Part shown: positions 8,801 to 17,320 of the stretch, piece after piece
Layout of the letters: the number at the start of each line of letters is the position of its first letter
Position numbering within the stretch: the stretch's first letter is position 1
NCBI GenBank assembly: GCA_963970005.1
Contig: CAXAMN010027506.1
Location: 1-64,000, forward strand
From: Durusdinium trenchii
Taxonomy: Eukaryota; Sar; Dinophyceae; Suessiales; Symbiodiniaceae
DNA: 64,000 nt
Reading direction: 5' to 3'
Translations under genes and position numbers: made by a program
Notes under the pieces: generated by a model
The model's database searches: none
What the model was told of the DNA's origin: nothing
What the model saw: only the letters and a program-made list of their open reading frames with translations

Positions 8801-10329
8801 TTTCAACTACTTGGGCAATGTTTGAAATGCGTCACTTTGAATGGTCAAAAGAAACCATTGAAGACTTCCTGTGAAGGTCACTTCCTGCCAGGTTGCAAAG
8901 CGGCTGACTTGTTCATCTCAGATACGAGCTTGGCTGTCTTGTACCTGCGTGATGGACAGAGCTGCGCCCCGATCAAAAGTGTATGGAAAGGCAGCCTGGT
9001 ATAGCCTGGAACCCAAAAAAAAGGCAATCAAAAGTATGTTTTGTATAACTATAATTGATGAAGTGGCATACTCGGTGCTCAGCTCTGTTTGCCGCCTAGA
9101 CACTCTTTCTGAGCTAAAGCATTCGCTTTGAGGGTGTTGGTGCAGCAAATGTCAACGCCCGCTTTCAAGTAGTCCTCTTCAGCACCGAACTCTGCGAATC
9201 GCGCCGCGCAGGAAAAAGCATGCAGTCCATGGTGGGGGAGGTCTGTAAAATATTTGCAAAGTCACCAAGTCAAGGATGGAACCTGAAACAACAATGAAAG
9301 AAACCAACAACTATATCAACAACTGCAGGGCCTGATTGCCTTTGATTGCCCAGTTTCATGATGGACAAAGATTGGGTCAGATTGGGTCGCGGTTTCATGG
9401 CCGGAAGTCACACCAATGCAGCAATCTTGCAACATGAATGAAGGAATCTACTCGCACTTGAAACACAGCCGAAGTGTTGCTGTCACGACATGTCAAAACG
9501 ACTGGTTTCGACCAAACAAACATGCAAAGGCCAAGGGCAACTGCACATGTTTTCTCAACCAGACTGGTGCGTTTCAAACCAGAATTCCTGCTATCAACGA
9601 CGGACTGGCCATCAATCACCGATGTTCCACCGACCGACATGGCCGCTGTGCCACGTGCGCTCTCCTTATGTGTTTCAGCGACCAAAGTGGGCTTGGACAA
9701 GGTCAGCAGGTCCAGGTTGCCCATCCTGAATCGTCGCGGTTCCAACGACTCCGCTGACGAATCCGAGACGAGGTCCGCCCGGGAATCGGCCGAAAACACC
9801 GGGAGGGTGGAGTCGGAAAGGAGTCTTCATGAGTCTTCACCGGCTATGGCATGGTGGCATCCACGGTCTTGAACATCCTTTCATTTGGATGATCCCCTAC
9901 ACGTTCAACCACCTAGCCAAACAAACAAAATCGGGCACCTGGATGAGCCATGCTGAGCCCATCTCATCTCGACCGCCAGTTGTTCTGCAATCCATCACAT
10001 CCTCTGGCTATTGTCTTCTGTTCAAGCAGCAAAACAGGTTGCCTTGTCTGCCCCCTTCTCATATCACCCTCATCCAGTAAACATTGTGTCATACTCCAAG
10101 CAACATGTTTCTTTCACATGCAAGTTGTTCTGTTCTTCATTGTCTTAACATGTCTTGACAGTGACATGTCATGTCCCTACACGGTTATTCCTCTTCCTCC
10201 ACTCATCCAAGCCACTGCGGCGCCGAGTCCCGGAGCACCTTGGCGCGCTCGCCGCGGAAGTCGGCCTCGCTGAGCTTGGCCGAACGCAACTTTGCACCCG
10301 GGCCACTGTCCAGCAGGATGGGGCGGGTC
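2650..10329 (-). CDS. metH: Methionine synthase (MetH)-like gene, homocysteine and folate domains, 18 exons
   Basis: Known MetH moves a methyl group from methyltetrahydrofolate through cobalamin to homocysteine. The minus strand carries 18 short exons that read in MetH order. The homocysteine barrel runs from 10,329 to about 6,342 and the folate barrel from 5,964 to about 2,650, roughly 600 residues in all. Matching stretches include ADFRGERAK, LTLSKPTLVAETHK, KTGRTLGGQ, RSYRLL with FPPEDIIL, and REALHSTFLQHAIPKG. Donors are 6 GT, 7 GC and 4 GA, and 16 of 17 internal acceptors are AG|G. Phase holds at every junction except after the exon at 4,655-4,806. Key residues are changed: zinc-site GLNC reads GIVG, GGCCG reads GLTEG, ETNTF reads CTNTL, and IDSS reads LCSS. 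The cobalamin and AdoMet domains were not found and may lie beyond position 1. It is either a pseudoenzyme or a pseudogene. Start and end codons are unknown. Confidence 0.85.
3051..3134 (-). CDS. metH: MetH-like exon 17
   Basis: Lies between ACTCCAG|GC and CCCAAGG|GCTCC (GC donor). It encodes NLSAAFGRLGKLREALHSTF and QHAIPKG, matching MetH SNVSFSFRG-VREAIHSVFLYHAI. The conserved Asn of the SN motif is kept, but SFSFRG is altered to SAAFGR. Confidence 0.88.
3391..3454 (-). CDS. metH: MetH-like exon 16
   Basis: Lies between AACCAG|GTC and GTCTCA|GCATCC (GC donor). It reads VMSAISELKRSCPRASLTVG, matching the MetH helix xFIxAxRxIKRxxPxAxxSGG. It splices in phase to exon 17 and recreates the GLSNLS junction (GVSN in MetH). 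Confidence 0.85.
3813..3929 (-). CDS. metH: MetH-like exon 15
   Basis: Lies between GGGCAG|GTA and TCTGAG|GTTCCT (GT donor). It encodes VEVLQRSYRLLRQKLDFPPE, then DIIL and DCHLQTLRHDEH. MetH has IEICRRAYxILTxExGFPPEDIIFDPN here. The first half is nearly a consensus match. The FDPN signature reads LDCH, and the ATGIEEHNNYA stretch is shortened. Confidence 0.9.
4141..4218 (-). CDS. metH: MetH-like exon 14
   Basis: Lies between TTTGAG|GAG and GACAAG|GCACCG (GC donor), exactly 26 codons. It reads VMKYGAALVVMAIGEQGRAV, matching MetH LRRYGAAVVVMAFDEQGQA with FDEQ changed to IGEQ. Confidence 0.92.
4326..4408 (-). CDS. metH: MetH-like exon 13
   Basis: Starts after CGAGAG|GT and ends at GCAAAG|GAGTGT, read as a GA donor. 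It encodes GNLQGRCIVNALCLMVGEDE, matching MetH KCIQGKGIVNSISMKEGxxxF. The Asn of IVN is kept, while SIS-KEG is altered. Confidence 0.87.
4655..4806 (-). CDS. metH: MetH-like exon 12, carries the frameshift
   Basis: Starts after CTACAG|GAC and ends at GGAAG|GCGCAT (GC donor). The first part reads DICVDG...MNKFTTLCDSDARVAKAP, matching MetH DINMDEG...MVRFLNLIAxEPDIARVP. The second part, FMLCSSDMKVVKEG (MetH IMIDSSKWDVIEKG), lies in another frame. The switch occurs at a run of six C (plus-strand G, 4,695-4,700). The 152-nt length breaks the phase needed by the next exon, and 151 would keep it. Confidence 0.85.
4695..4700 (-). other. metH: C6 homopolymer at the frameshift point of the MetH-like gene
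   Basis: Six identical bases sit exactly where the frame must change between AKAP and FMLCSS in exon 12. A single-base length error in the assembly, or a real one-base insertion, explains it equally well. Confidence 0.8.
5169..5223 (-). CDS. metH: MetH-like exon 11
   Basis: Lies between CCCGAG|GTCC and ATCCTG|GACACT (GA donor). It reads SKAVDLCALDCESGADIL, matching MetH SEALDVARQQVENGAQII. It is in phase with both neighbours. Confidence 0.85.
5855..5964 (-). CDS. metH: MetH-like exon 10 (start of folate barrel)
   Basis: Lies between CCGAAG|GTC and GAAAG|GTGGGG (GT donor). It reads VSTKLMVSGLESHTVDSFTL, then VGQRGSTRAYG. It corresponds to MetH ACRLSGLEPLxIGxDSxFVNVGERTNVTGS. The GERTN signature has become GQRGS. 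Confidence 0.85.
6342..6434 (-). CDS. metH: MetH-like exon 9, zinc-site exon without cysteines
   Basis: Lies between AACCAG|GAG and CCTGAG|GTGGGG (GT donor), exactly 31 codons. It reads NFVGLTEGLPQAFSTLAALK and then PTRSLPE, matching MetH LNIVGGCCGTTPxHIAAMxxAV...PRKLPE. The two adjacent zinc-binding cysteines of GGCCG are Thr-Glu here. Confidence 0.82.
6651..6679 (-). CDS. metH: MetH-like exon 8 (short, tentative)
   Basis: A 29-nt exon between GCCAG|GC and TCAGAG|GCTGCA (GC donor). It reads NPLFGGFSE, compared with MetH LPNAFGEYDE. It keeps phase with both exon 7 and exon 9, but it is too short to stand alone. Confidence 0.5.
7144..7303 (-). CDS. metH: MetH-like exon 7
   Basis: Starts after CGTCGAG|GTT. 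It reads VHVDPKTGRTLGGQSAHAFY, then VSVKHCRPLAVGIVGG, matching MetH [39 protein letters not shown]. The zinc Cys of GLNC is Gly. The end at AAGTCAG|GCTGTG keeps phase with exon 8. A GT donor at 7,204 is the alternative, and it would leave the zinc position unseen. Confidence 0.85.
7604..7711. repeat. Fold-back (MITE-like) element
   Basis: The arm 7,609-7,637 and the inverted arm 7,677-7,705 match at 28 of 29 positions (CTCTGACTCACTAA...GGAAGTGG). Complementarity extends a few bases outward and into the loop, so nearly the whole segment can form one hairpin. It lies in an intron of the MetH-like gene. It carries no coding sequence. Confidence 0.75.
7808..7923 (-). CDS. metH: MetH-like exon 6
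   Basis: Lies between GCTCAG|GA and ATCCAC|GTCCCT (GT donor). It reads VDLLALEMYDARSAKAAIYA and then QRVP, matching MetH ADLILIETVFDTLNAKAAVFA...ELP. The Glu of IET is kept. Confidence 0.9.
8152..8279 (-). CDS. metH: MetH-like exon 5
   Basis: Lies between GAAGAG|GC and GGAG|GAGTCA (GA donor). It reads HFTLSLAFTRP..., then NFDDMVDAYSEQIKGLAEGG, matching MetH RTASISPDVN...ITFDGLVAAYRESTKALVEGG. The GA donor is required to restore GGVDLL at the junction. Confidence 0.88.
8460..8571 (-). CDS. metH: MetH-like exon 4
   Basis: Lies between CTCGAG|GG and CTCACAA|GTGGCG (GT donor). It reads LRLAKRAASEVTKLDIKKPR, then LVAGLVGSLGAHK, matching MetH [31 protein letters not shown]. Confidence 0.9.
9096..9174 (-). 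CDS. metH: MetH-like exon 3
   Basis: Lies between GAAGAG|GAC and GTCTAG|GCGGCA (GC donor). It reads DYLKAGVDICCTNTLKANAL, matching MetH AYFEAGADIIETNTFNSTTI. The conserved Glu of ETNTF is Cys here. Confidence 0.88.
9665..9748 (-). CDS. metH: MetH-like exon 2
   Basis: Lies between CGGAG|TCG and CATAAG|GAGAGC (GA donor). It reads RMGNLDLLTLSKPTLVAETH, matching MetH LKGNNDLLVLSKPEVIAAIH. The acceptor is the only AG|T in the gene. It was chosen because it keeps phase and gives the expected spacing. Confidence 0.85.
10239..10329 (-). CDS. metH: MetH-like exon 1 seen (N-terminal)
   Basis: Lies between AGCAAG|GAC and GCCAAG|GTGCTC (GT donor). It reads ILLDSGPGAKLRS, then KLSEADFRGERAK, matching MetH RILVLDGGMGTMIQ...LNEADFRGERF. 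The glycine-rich DGGMGT turn is altered to DSGPGA. The exon with the start codon, upstream of it, is not identified. Confidence 0.88.
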
Positions 10330-10556
10330 CTTGCTCGAAGACAGAACACGAAAGCTAACAGCTTGCGGCATGTGATGGCATGTGGGGATGTGGCTTAAGA
10401 TATGGCTGAGAGGCAGAAAGTGGTGACCTGCTGTGATGGTGGTTCAGAAACGCAAACGGTCCCAAACAAGTAGTAATTACAGTACAAAGAGAAGTGTACA
10501 CTTCCTTCGTCCGCAGGACGAAAACGTCTCCAGACAAGCGTCTTCATCTCGCTTGC

Positions 10557-10604
10557 TAGATAGATGGCGACGTCCACAGAGCTGAGCTTGCCCTTGGTGA
10601 TGAC
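10557..10604 (-). CDS. Predicted internal exon, unknown
   Basis: Sixteen minus-strand codons between GCCCAG|GTC and CATCTATCTA|GCAAGC. They read VITKGKLSSVDVAIYL. The position just upstream of MetH-like exon 1 allows it to be a 5' exon of that gene, but no family match supports this. Confidence 0.35.
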
Positions 10605-11058
10605 CTGGGCCGAGTCTCAGCAAAATCCCATGTCTTCTTTTCGCGACCACTCCGATCCCCCTAGTCATCTACAGAGCGAAGCCACTATCTCCACTTGTCT
10701 GGGTGTGGTCCCAAGCCTGCCGTCCCCCAAGCCTGCACAGCACGACGAAGATGGCGCAAGAGAGATTTTGCACCGGCGAACGTGCTGATTCGGACGGAGA
10801 GAGAAAGAGAGAGAGAGAGAGTGACAGAGATCGGCCAAGCAGAATCCAACCGCACAGGATGGTTATAGAATGTTTAGTATGGTTTTAGTCTATGTCGTCC
10901 TTCAGCACAGGGGGTCTGCTCTTTTTCGGGTGTTCTTCGGTCTCTGCATGTCTCTGCCCGCAAAAAGCCCGTCCGTCGTCCGGCTGTTTCATCTCGTTGT
11001 CCAGTGTTTATTGTTTTCCCCGCTATGTCCGGCGGTGTCTACCTCCACTCCAAGCGAC
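10605..11058. other. No gene seen; GA microsatellite
   Basis: This stretch holds a short GA-rich run near 10,797-10,824. I see no conserved reading frame in it. It may be intron or intergenic. Confidence 0.4.
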
Positions 11059-11223
11059 CGTCTTGGAGATCTTCTCGGGGGCTGCCTTGGCCTGTGGAAG
11101 ACGACAGAGATCCATCAAGGCAATGGACGGGTCGCAAGCCACCTCCTGTGAGGGGTCTGGAGTGACTGCCTTCGCCAAGCTCTGCAGGGCTTTCCTCAAC
11201 GGCAGGAGATCAAGGGGATGACA
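11059..11223 (-). CDS. Predicted exon, helical protein of unknown function
   Basis: Exactly 55 minus-strand codons between CTTCAG|TGT and AAGACG|GTCGCT. The peptide is leucine- and alanine-rich and probably helical, with HPLDLLPLRKALQSLAKAV and CDPSIALMDLCRLPQAKAA. I do not recognise it. The acceptor is AG|T and not the usual AG|G. Confidence 0.5.
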
Positions 11224-12225
11224 CTGAAGCTGGGAGGCTGGGAATTGCAAATTTAGTTCAATGCCACCGCAGCATGCTAGAGCCAGTGCTTGTTTGGGCT
11301 TGCTTGTTTACTTTTTCAGTCACAGCAGTTTGCCGCCCCAGAGAGAAAGGTCTATGCAGCATTGCCGCTCAGCGTCTTCTGTTCCGGCACATTCTTCAAG
11401 GGCTGTGGTGCAAAAAAGCCGGGCTTCCCATCTAATGCTGAAGCCAAAGGCTGGGACACCGCGGGTGTCTTCATGCTGGGCCGCTTCAAAGGGAAGCACG
11501 TGCCGCGTGGGAGCAAGTTGTTGCCTGCAGCGGAATGAGAAATTGGTTCTGGCCCCCAACCTCATCATACAACTAGCGGTAAGAGTCATCCGCCTTTCAA
11601 GGCATTCAAAAACAAGTGGCAACCGCTTCGATGTTCATTCCCAAAGAATGATTCCCAATGTGACGACACAAAAGCTCGCGAAGTGGCTTTCAGGCATCGA
11701 ACCCCTGCATCAAGTTGCTGACTGGAGGAAGATTCTCGGAGGGCTTCGCGAAGCTGGGAAAAGGTCCTTCCAAGCAGCTTTTTGCTTCAAGGACTAAGGT
11801 GACCTGCTGATGTGTACAGTGTAAACCCTGGATGAAACAAATCTTCTATATTCTTCTATATAATATGATCTATATTCGATGATATTCTGAATTCTGTCCA
11901 TACACGATCATACACGTCACTTCAGAACCTTCCAACTGGCTTGATGGCTTGACGGCAACCTCAAAAGCTCATAGAATACGCCACCAGTTACCAGCTCCTC
12001 TATTGCTAGGCGATTTATTGTTACCCCAGCTTCCCCTGATGTGTGGATGGTGTCTCAATGTCTGATTTGCTGGCACGAGATGGATAGACAACTTACTAAT
12101 TTAAACACCCTCCCTAATTTAAAAAAAACGTGACATGAATCTACATCACCCCATCTTCACCTTTCTTGTGGTACGCCTTTCCTTGGCTCCCTGTCATCTT
12201 CTTTCCCGCCAGAAGCGGTCCTCGC

Positions 12226-12312
12226 GGCCAGGCTTTCCGGAGCTTCTCGAAAGCTTCTTGTCGTTCGAGAGGGGACATGTCAATCAAGGCCCGACACTCG
12301 GTGATGACTCTC
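12226..12312 (-). CDS. Predicted exon, possible J-domain-like helix pair
   Basis: A minus-strand exon between ACTGAG|GA and TGGCC|GCGAGG (GC donor). It reads VITECRALIDMSPLERQEAF and then EKLRKAW. The pattern ERQxxFExLRKxW resembles the helix before the HPD motif of J-domain-like proteins. The HPD would fall in the next exon, which I did not find. The assignment is therefore weak. Confidence 0.5.
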
Positions 12313-12817
12313 CTCAGTGACTCAGACGGCAAATGTTACTCTAAGCGTGGAGTTTCAAAACAAAAAAGGCTGCACAAAGGCATTTGAAACATTGTTGAAA
12401 CCACTTTGCATGTATCATTTGCTGTAGACTCCACTTGAGCAAGATTTGTCTCGCATGGGATTACAACCGGCTCCTCTTCGTTCCAAAGCAGTTGAAAACG
12501 ACAGAGACTGTAACGTTCCACCTGCAACTCCAAATCATGCCTTTCAAACCGTCCCACTCGCCCAACTCTCTAATCACTGATACAGATCAGATGTGTATAT
12601 AATTTTGTCAATTACACCACCGGATTGGTTCAAAAGTGGATGGCATCTTTATGTGTATATAAACTCACTGAAACCACCTTTCCATCCTTTCCTGACTTTA
12701 CTAACTAAATCGGTGTGCCACACCTGCGTTTTCCTTGGTTCGGTTCTAAGATGTTCTAAGCTTGACAGTCCGACAAGAGCCACAGGGTTATTTTTTTCAT
12801 CGGTCCAGTTCAGCAGC

Positions 12818-12875
12818 CCTTCGAGTTAAGTCTCTGCTTGCTCTCCTCGTTGAGCATGGCGAAGTGCTTGGCTTC
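12818..12875 (-). CDS. Predicted internal exon, unknown
   Basis: A minus-strand exon between GAGCAG|GAA and TCGAAGG|GCTGCT. It reads EAKHFAMLNEESKQRLNSK, a charged, helical peptide. Splice sites match the GC/AG|G style. No family is recognised. Confidence 0.4.
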
Positions 12876-13556
12876 CTGCTCCTTGGGCTGGGGGAGTCGT
12901 TTCGGCACTCTCAGGCTGCCAGGCGCGCTCACGCCAAGGCTGCGTGTGTGTCGTGGGCTGCGCTCACGCCATGTGCCGAAGAAGACCAGCCATGGTTGGC
13001 GAGGTCCGGAAGGGTTTGGCGAGCACAAGTACGGTGGCCAATCTATCAAGAAACCTACCTCTTGTTACTCTTGTTTGACAATTCTTTCAGAGGCGTGTTT
13101 GGCCCAAACAGCAAAAAATGCGCTTTCGTCACTTTGATAGAAAGGCATACAAAAGCCAAACCTGTCCGCAAGCAAGCGAGGTTCATGCACATTTGGTCTG
13201 GTCCAAAAAATAACAAATCCATCCAAGGCTCTGGGAAGCCCAAGACATCGACCAAGGTCTCCTGCAATCGCGACAGGGCGATCATCCATAATATCTAAAA
13301 GCCTACGAATGCCAAGTACCTATTTAACATATTGAAACACGACCCCAATTAATAGGTGGAAGGAATTACTGCAGTCATTGTTCTTTCAAAGGGACCACGT
13401 TTGATTCATCCGTTCACCTCTTCATTGGAGATTTGGCCCCGATAGTGAACATCTTCAACCAGTCACACCATAATCAACTTGCAGAGGCAGAAAGTAGAGT
13501 GCAAAACCATGTCCAAGACATTGTGGAGATTTGGTTTGGAATCTTTTCCACAACAC

Positions 13557-13621
13557 TTCAGTCCAGCCATCCCCTCCTCTGTGGCATGCGCCAGCTCCTC
13601 CAACTGAGGCATCTCTTTTGC
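13557..13621 (-). CDS. Predicted internal exon, unknown
   Basis: A minus-strand exon between GCTGAG|GCA and ACTGAA|GTGTTG. It reads KEMPQLEELAHATEEGMAGL, an acidic helix. The family is not recognised. Confidence 0.4.
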
Positions 13622-14530
13622 CTCAGCCACTGAGGTGATCCATGACAGAGTCACCGATCTGAGTGAGGGTTTTGCCTAACCTATCGTAGTAATGGATAGA
13701 CTCGTGGGATTGTAATAGATTAATATAGATTAATATATTGTATATACATATATATATATACACATGTTTATATACTGTAATACACTGACTGTAATAAGTT
13801 ATAACATTATATAATGGTACAGTATTGCTTTCAGGAAACCCATGGGTTTCCGGTTTCCGCCCGAGGCTGTCTTGAAGGTGTGAAATTGGGGAGTACATAG
13901 CAGCGGAACGATGTGATGCTCAGATTGGATCTGCCAGTACTGTGGTCCTAGGGGAGCAAAAACGGTCCTCAAGAATGCACTTTCAATTCATTCACCCCGT
14001 CAACGAGATGAATCCATCCCAGTCACTGCTACAGTACGCCTCTTCCGCCGCTTCTTGCTGTCCGCAGTCTCTGCCGCTGCTGCCGCAATGTCCATTCTGT
14101 TCTTCTCTTCGGGCTTCTGATACCTGGAATTTCCACAACTTGAAAATACTCGAAAAATATTACTGATATGCATGTCGGGAGGTTTAAAAAATAATGTAGC
14201 AGATTATATATCACGTTTTTGAAAGCAGTATAGGGTCTCAATCATTGCCGAGGGGAAGATCTACCCAAACGGCATGAGGGTTCCTTCCGGAATTCAACAC
14301 ATTCGCGTGCAGTCAGAACACATCTGGGTGTGTATTTTAATAGGGGATCCTCAACCAATGGGTAGACGATGATAGACTGGTCGGTCGTTCCCGAACCTTC
14401 CAGGGTCGCAGTGGGAGGTCTCCCTATTCTGGGCCCCACACCCATCTACTAGACATCTACCTACCCTTTGGAAAGTTTTATATAGCTGTTCTGGGTGTTT
14501 CTTGGACTAGAAGATAACTCTTCGTTGCTG
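13622..14530. other. No clear gene; AT-rich microsatellite
   Basis: Short TATA-type runs lie at about 13,735-13,762. Weak minus-strand open stretches near 14,040-14,130 (charged, Arg/Gln-rich) could be an exon, but they have no clear splice pair. Confidence 0.3.
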
Positions 14531-14532
14531 CC

Positions 14533-14717
14533 CAGGGCGCATCTCAGCCATCTTGGCCCACCCAGACAAGGGTGGCTCCACATTGGCCGGCGGCACGAGA
14601 TGCATCCCGGCGCTTTCTCTCAACGCCTCAGCAATGTTCAAGGTGGATAAGCCTCGGCGACGCACGACCATCAGCGCCATCAAGAAGCAACAAGCAAAGG
14701 CAGCCGAGCAAAAGGTG
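14533..14717 (+). CDS. Possible plus-strand exon (low confidence)
   Basis: After GCCCAG|GGC the plus strand stays open to AGCAAAAG|GTGTCT. It reads AILAHPDKGGSTLAGG and later ISAIKKQQAKAAEQK. AHPDKGG recalls the HPD loop of J-domains, but the following residues do not continue the family. The minus strand of the same segment is also open, so the strand is uncertain. Confidence 0.3.
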
Positions 14718-14837
14718 TCTATACAATATAAATACTCTGGAATTTGCTACTTCAGATCCCCAACACAAATGTGAAAGCTATGTTGAAATTGAAAGTTTAA
14801 TCAAAGGAAGTTTAGATAAACTTCCGTGTTATGAACA

Positions 14838-15396
14838 TTTACATCACTCATCATACACCACTCATCATACACCACTCATCATACACCACTTATCATACAC
14901 CACTCATCATACACCACTCATCAAACACCACTCATCATACACCACTCATCATACACCACTCATCATACATCACTTATCATACACCACTCATCATACACCA
15001 CTTATCATACACCACTCATCATACACCACTCATCAATCACCACTCATCATACACCACTCATCATACACCACTCATCATACACCACTCATCATACACCACT
15101 CATCAGACACCACTCATCATACACCACTCATCATACATCACTTATCATACACCNNNNNNNNNNNNNNNNNNNNNNNNNNNNNNNNNNNNNNNNNNNNNNN
15201 NNNNNNNNNNNNNNNNNNNNNNNNNNNNNNNNNNNNNNNNNNNNNNNNNNNNNCATCATACACCACTCATCATACACCACTCATCATACACCACTCATCA
15301 GACACCACTCATCATACACCACTTATCATACACCACTCATCATACACCACTCATCAGACACCACTCATCAGACACCACTCATCATACACCACTCAT
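14838..15396. repeat. 14-bp satellite (CATCATACACCACT)n with assembly gap
   Basis: Head-to-tail copies of a 14-bp unit with single-base variants (CTTATCATACACCA, CATCAGACACCACT). The array is interrupted by 100 N, so the true copy number is unknown. Its long open frames (HHTPLI-type peptides) come from the repeat. Confidence 0.95.
15154..15253. other. Assembly gap (100 N) inside the satellite
   Basis: One hundred N flanked on both sides by the same 14-bp repeat. A round 100 suggests a gap of unknown size. Confidence 0.98.
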
Positions 15397-15594
15397 CATC
15401 CAGTTAGCTCTAGTTTCAAGAGCTCTAGCTCCAGTTAGCTCTAGTTTCACGAGCTCTAGCTCCAGGTAGCTCTAGTTTCAATAGCTCTAGCTCCAGTTAG
15501 CTCTAGTTTCAAGAGCTCTAGCTCCAGTTAGCTCTAGTTTCAATAGCTCTAGCTCCAGTTAGCTCCAGTTTCAACAGCTCTAGCTCCAGTTTAC
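15397..15594. repeat. 31-bp minisatellite (AGCTCTAG-rich)
   Basis: About six tandem units of 31 bp built around TTAGCTCTAGTTTCAAGAGC, with A/T substitutions between copies. It abuts the 14-bp array on one side and the 42-bp array on the other. Confidence 0.9.
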
Positions 15595-16348
15595 GTGGCA
15601 GGCACAGCACTTTGTGAACCTCCATGTGCAGATTTCGTGGCAGGCGCAGTACTTTGTGAACCTCCATGCGCAGATTTCATGGCAGGCACAGCACTTTGTG
15701 AACCTCCATGCTGCTCCGAACCTCGACGGGGAAGCTCCGCGGAACGACGGTTGCGAGACGGTCTCGGGTCATGGTCGGATCATTCTCGGAATCGTCCCTC
15801 CAGTGTGGTTAGAGTTTTCACTTGTTTCTTGACGCGCAGATGTCGTGGCAGGCGCAGCATTTGTGAACCTCCATGCGCAGATTACATGGCAGGAACAGCA
15901 CTTTGTGAACCTCCACGTGCAGATTTCGTGGCACGCACAGCACTTTGTGAACCTCCACGTGCAGATTTCGTGGCAGGCACAGCACTTTGTGAACCTCCAT
16001 GTGCAGATTTCGTGGCAGGCACAGCACTTTGTGAACCTCCATGTGCAGATTTCGTGGCAGGCACAGCACTTTGTGAACCTCCATGCGCAGATTTCATGGC
16101 AGGTGCAGCACTTTGTGAACCTCCATGCGCAGATTTCGTGGCAGGCGCAGCATTTCGTGAACCTCCATGCGCAGATTTCGTGGCAGGCACAGCACTTTGT
16201 GAACCTCCATGCGCAGATTTCGTGGCAGGCACAGCACTGTGTGAACCTCCATGCACAGATTTCGTGGCAGGCACAGCACTTTGTGAACCTCCATGTGCAG
16301 ATTTCGTGGCAGGCACAGCACTGTGTGAACCTCGAGGTGCAGATTGCA
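15590..16348. repeat. 42-bp minisatellite, frame-preserving
   Basis: About 16 copies of a 42-bp unit containing GGCAGGCACAGCACTTTGTG, with a divergent insert at about 15,713-15,840. Since 42 is a multiple of three, several frames stay open. The plus frame yields a 14-residue repeat (CADFVAGTALCEPP) over 273 codons. I treat this as a by-product of the array, because three frames on two strands are equally open. Confidence 0.9.
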
Positions 16349-17028
16349 CAACTTTAGTACGCGGAGCATCAGCGGAGCTGGAAGATGAGAACTGGCGACT
16401 TTCTAGTACAACTTAAGTACGCGGAGCACTCTGTGGAGCTGGAAGCTGAGAACTGGCGACTTTGTAGTGCAACTTTAGTGCGCAGAGTATCTGGGGAGCT
16501 GGAAGATGAGAACTGGCGACTTTCTAGTACAACTTTAGTACGCGGAGGAATCTGTGGAGCTGGAAGCTGAGAACTGGTGACTTGGTAGTACAACTTTAGT
16601 ACGCGGAGTAGGCTGGGGAGCTGCAGGCTGAAAACTGGCGACTTTCTAGTACAACTTTAGTATGTGGAGTATCTGGGGAGCTGGAAGATGAGAACTGGCG
16701 ACTTTCCAGTACAACTTTAGTACGCGGAGCAATCTGTGGAGCTGGAAGATGACAACTGGCGACTTTGTAGTACAACTTTAGTACGCGGAGTATCTGGGGA
16801 GCTGGAAGATGAGAACTGGCGACTTTCTAGTACAACTTTAGTACGCGGGGCAATCTCTGGAAGCTGTGCACTGGCGACTTTGTACCACAACTTTAGTACG
16901 CGGAGTATCTGGGGAGCTGGAAGATGAGAACTGGCGACTTTGTAGTACAACTTTAGTACGCGGAGTAGCTGGGGAACTGGAAGATGAGAACTGGCGACTT
17001 TGTAGTACAACTTTAGTACGCGGCTGAG
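16349..17028. repeat. 60-bp minisatellite
   Basis: About eleven tandem copies of a 60-bp unit with AACTTTAGTACGCGGAG and GAGAACTGGCGACTTT, differing by point changes. The array ends at GGCTGAGTCATC. Confidence 0.9.
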
Positions 17029-17320
17029 TCATCTCTATTGCTATTTTGCAAAATGCATGAACAACGTCTTTTCCTGCGAGACAGTTGACGGTGGTTGCTT
17101 CGCTTTCGCTCCATTGGTCGGTTCCAACTTGTTTTGTCAAAGAACATCGCAACTCGGCGAATCAGCCTGCCACATGCCCATTTCCTATAGGTTTATTCTT
17201 TTGGAAACTTCCGCCGCCGGCTTGCCCGGGAACTACTTGTATTATGAGCGTGTGTGGGCTGACAAGAATCAAAACAAAAGCACTGGGAAGCAAATCTTGA
17301 GAGCCTTCTGTGTCGATGAC

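Noticed and set aside
11261..11797. 178-codon plus-strand ORF
   Set aside because: Opposite strand to all recognised genes, no family match, and no splice or start context; the minus strand is also partly open.
14572..15469. Long plus-strand ORFs (288 and 212 codons) over the 14-bp satellite
   Set aside because: They are satellite translations (HHTPLI-type peptides) and run through 100 N.
15882..16349. Minus-strand repeat ORFs over the 42-bp array
   Set aside because: All frames of a 42-bp unit stay open; there is no start, splice or family evidence.
14838..17028. CRISPR array
   Set aside because: Repeats are directly tandem with no unique spacers, and the host is eukaryotic.
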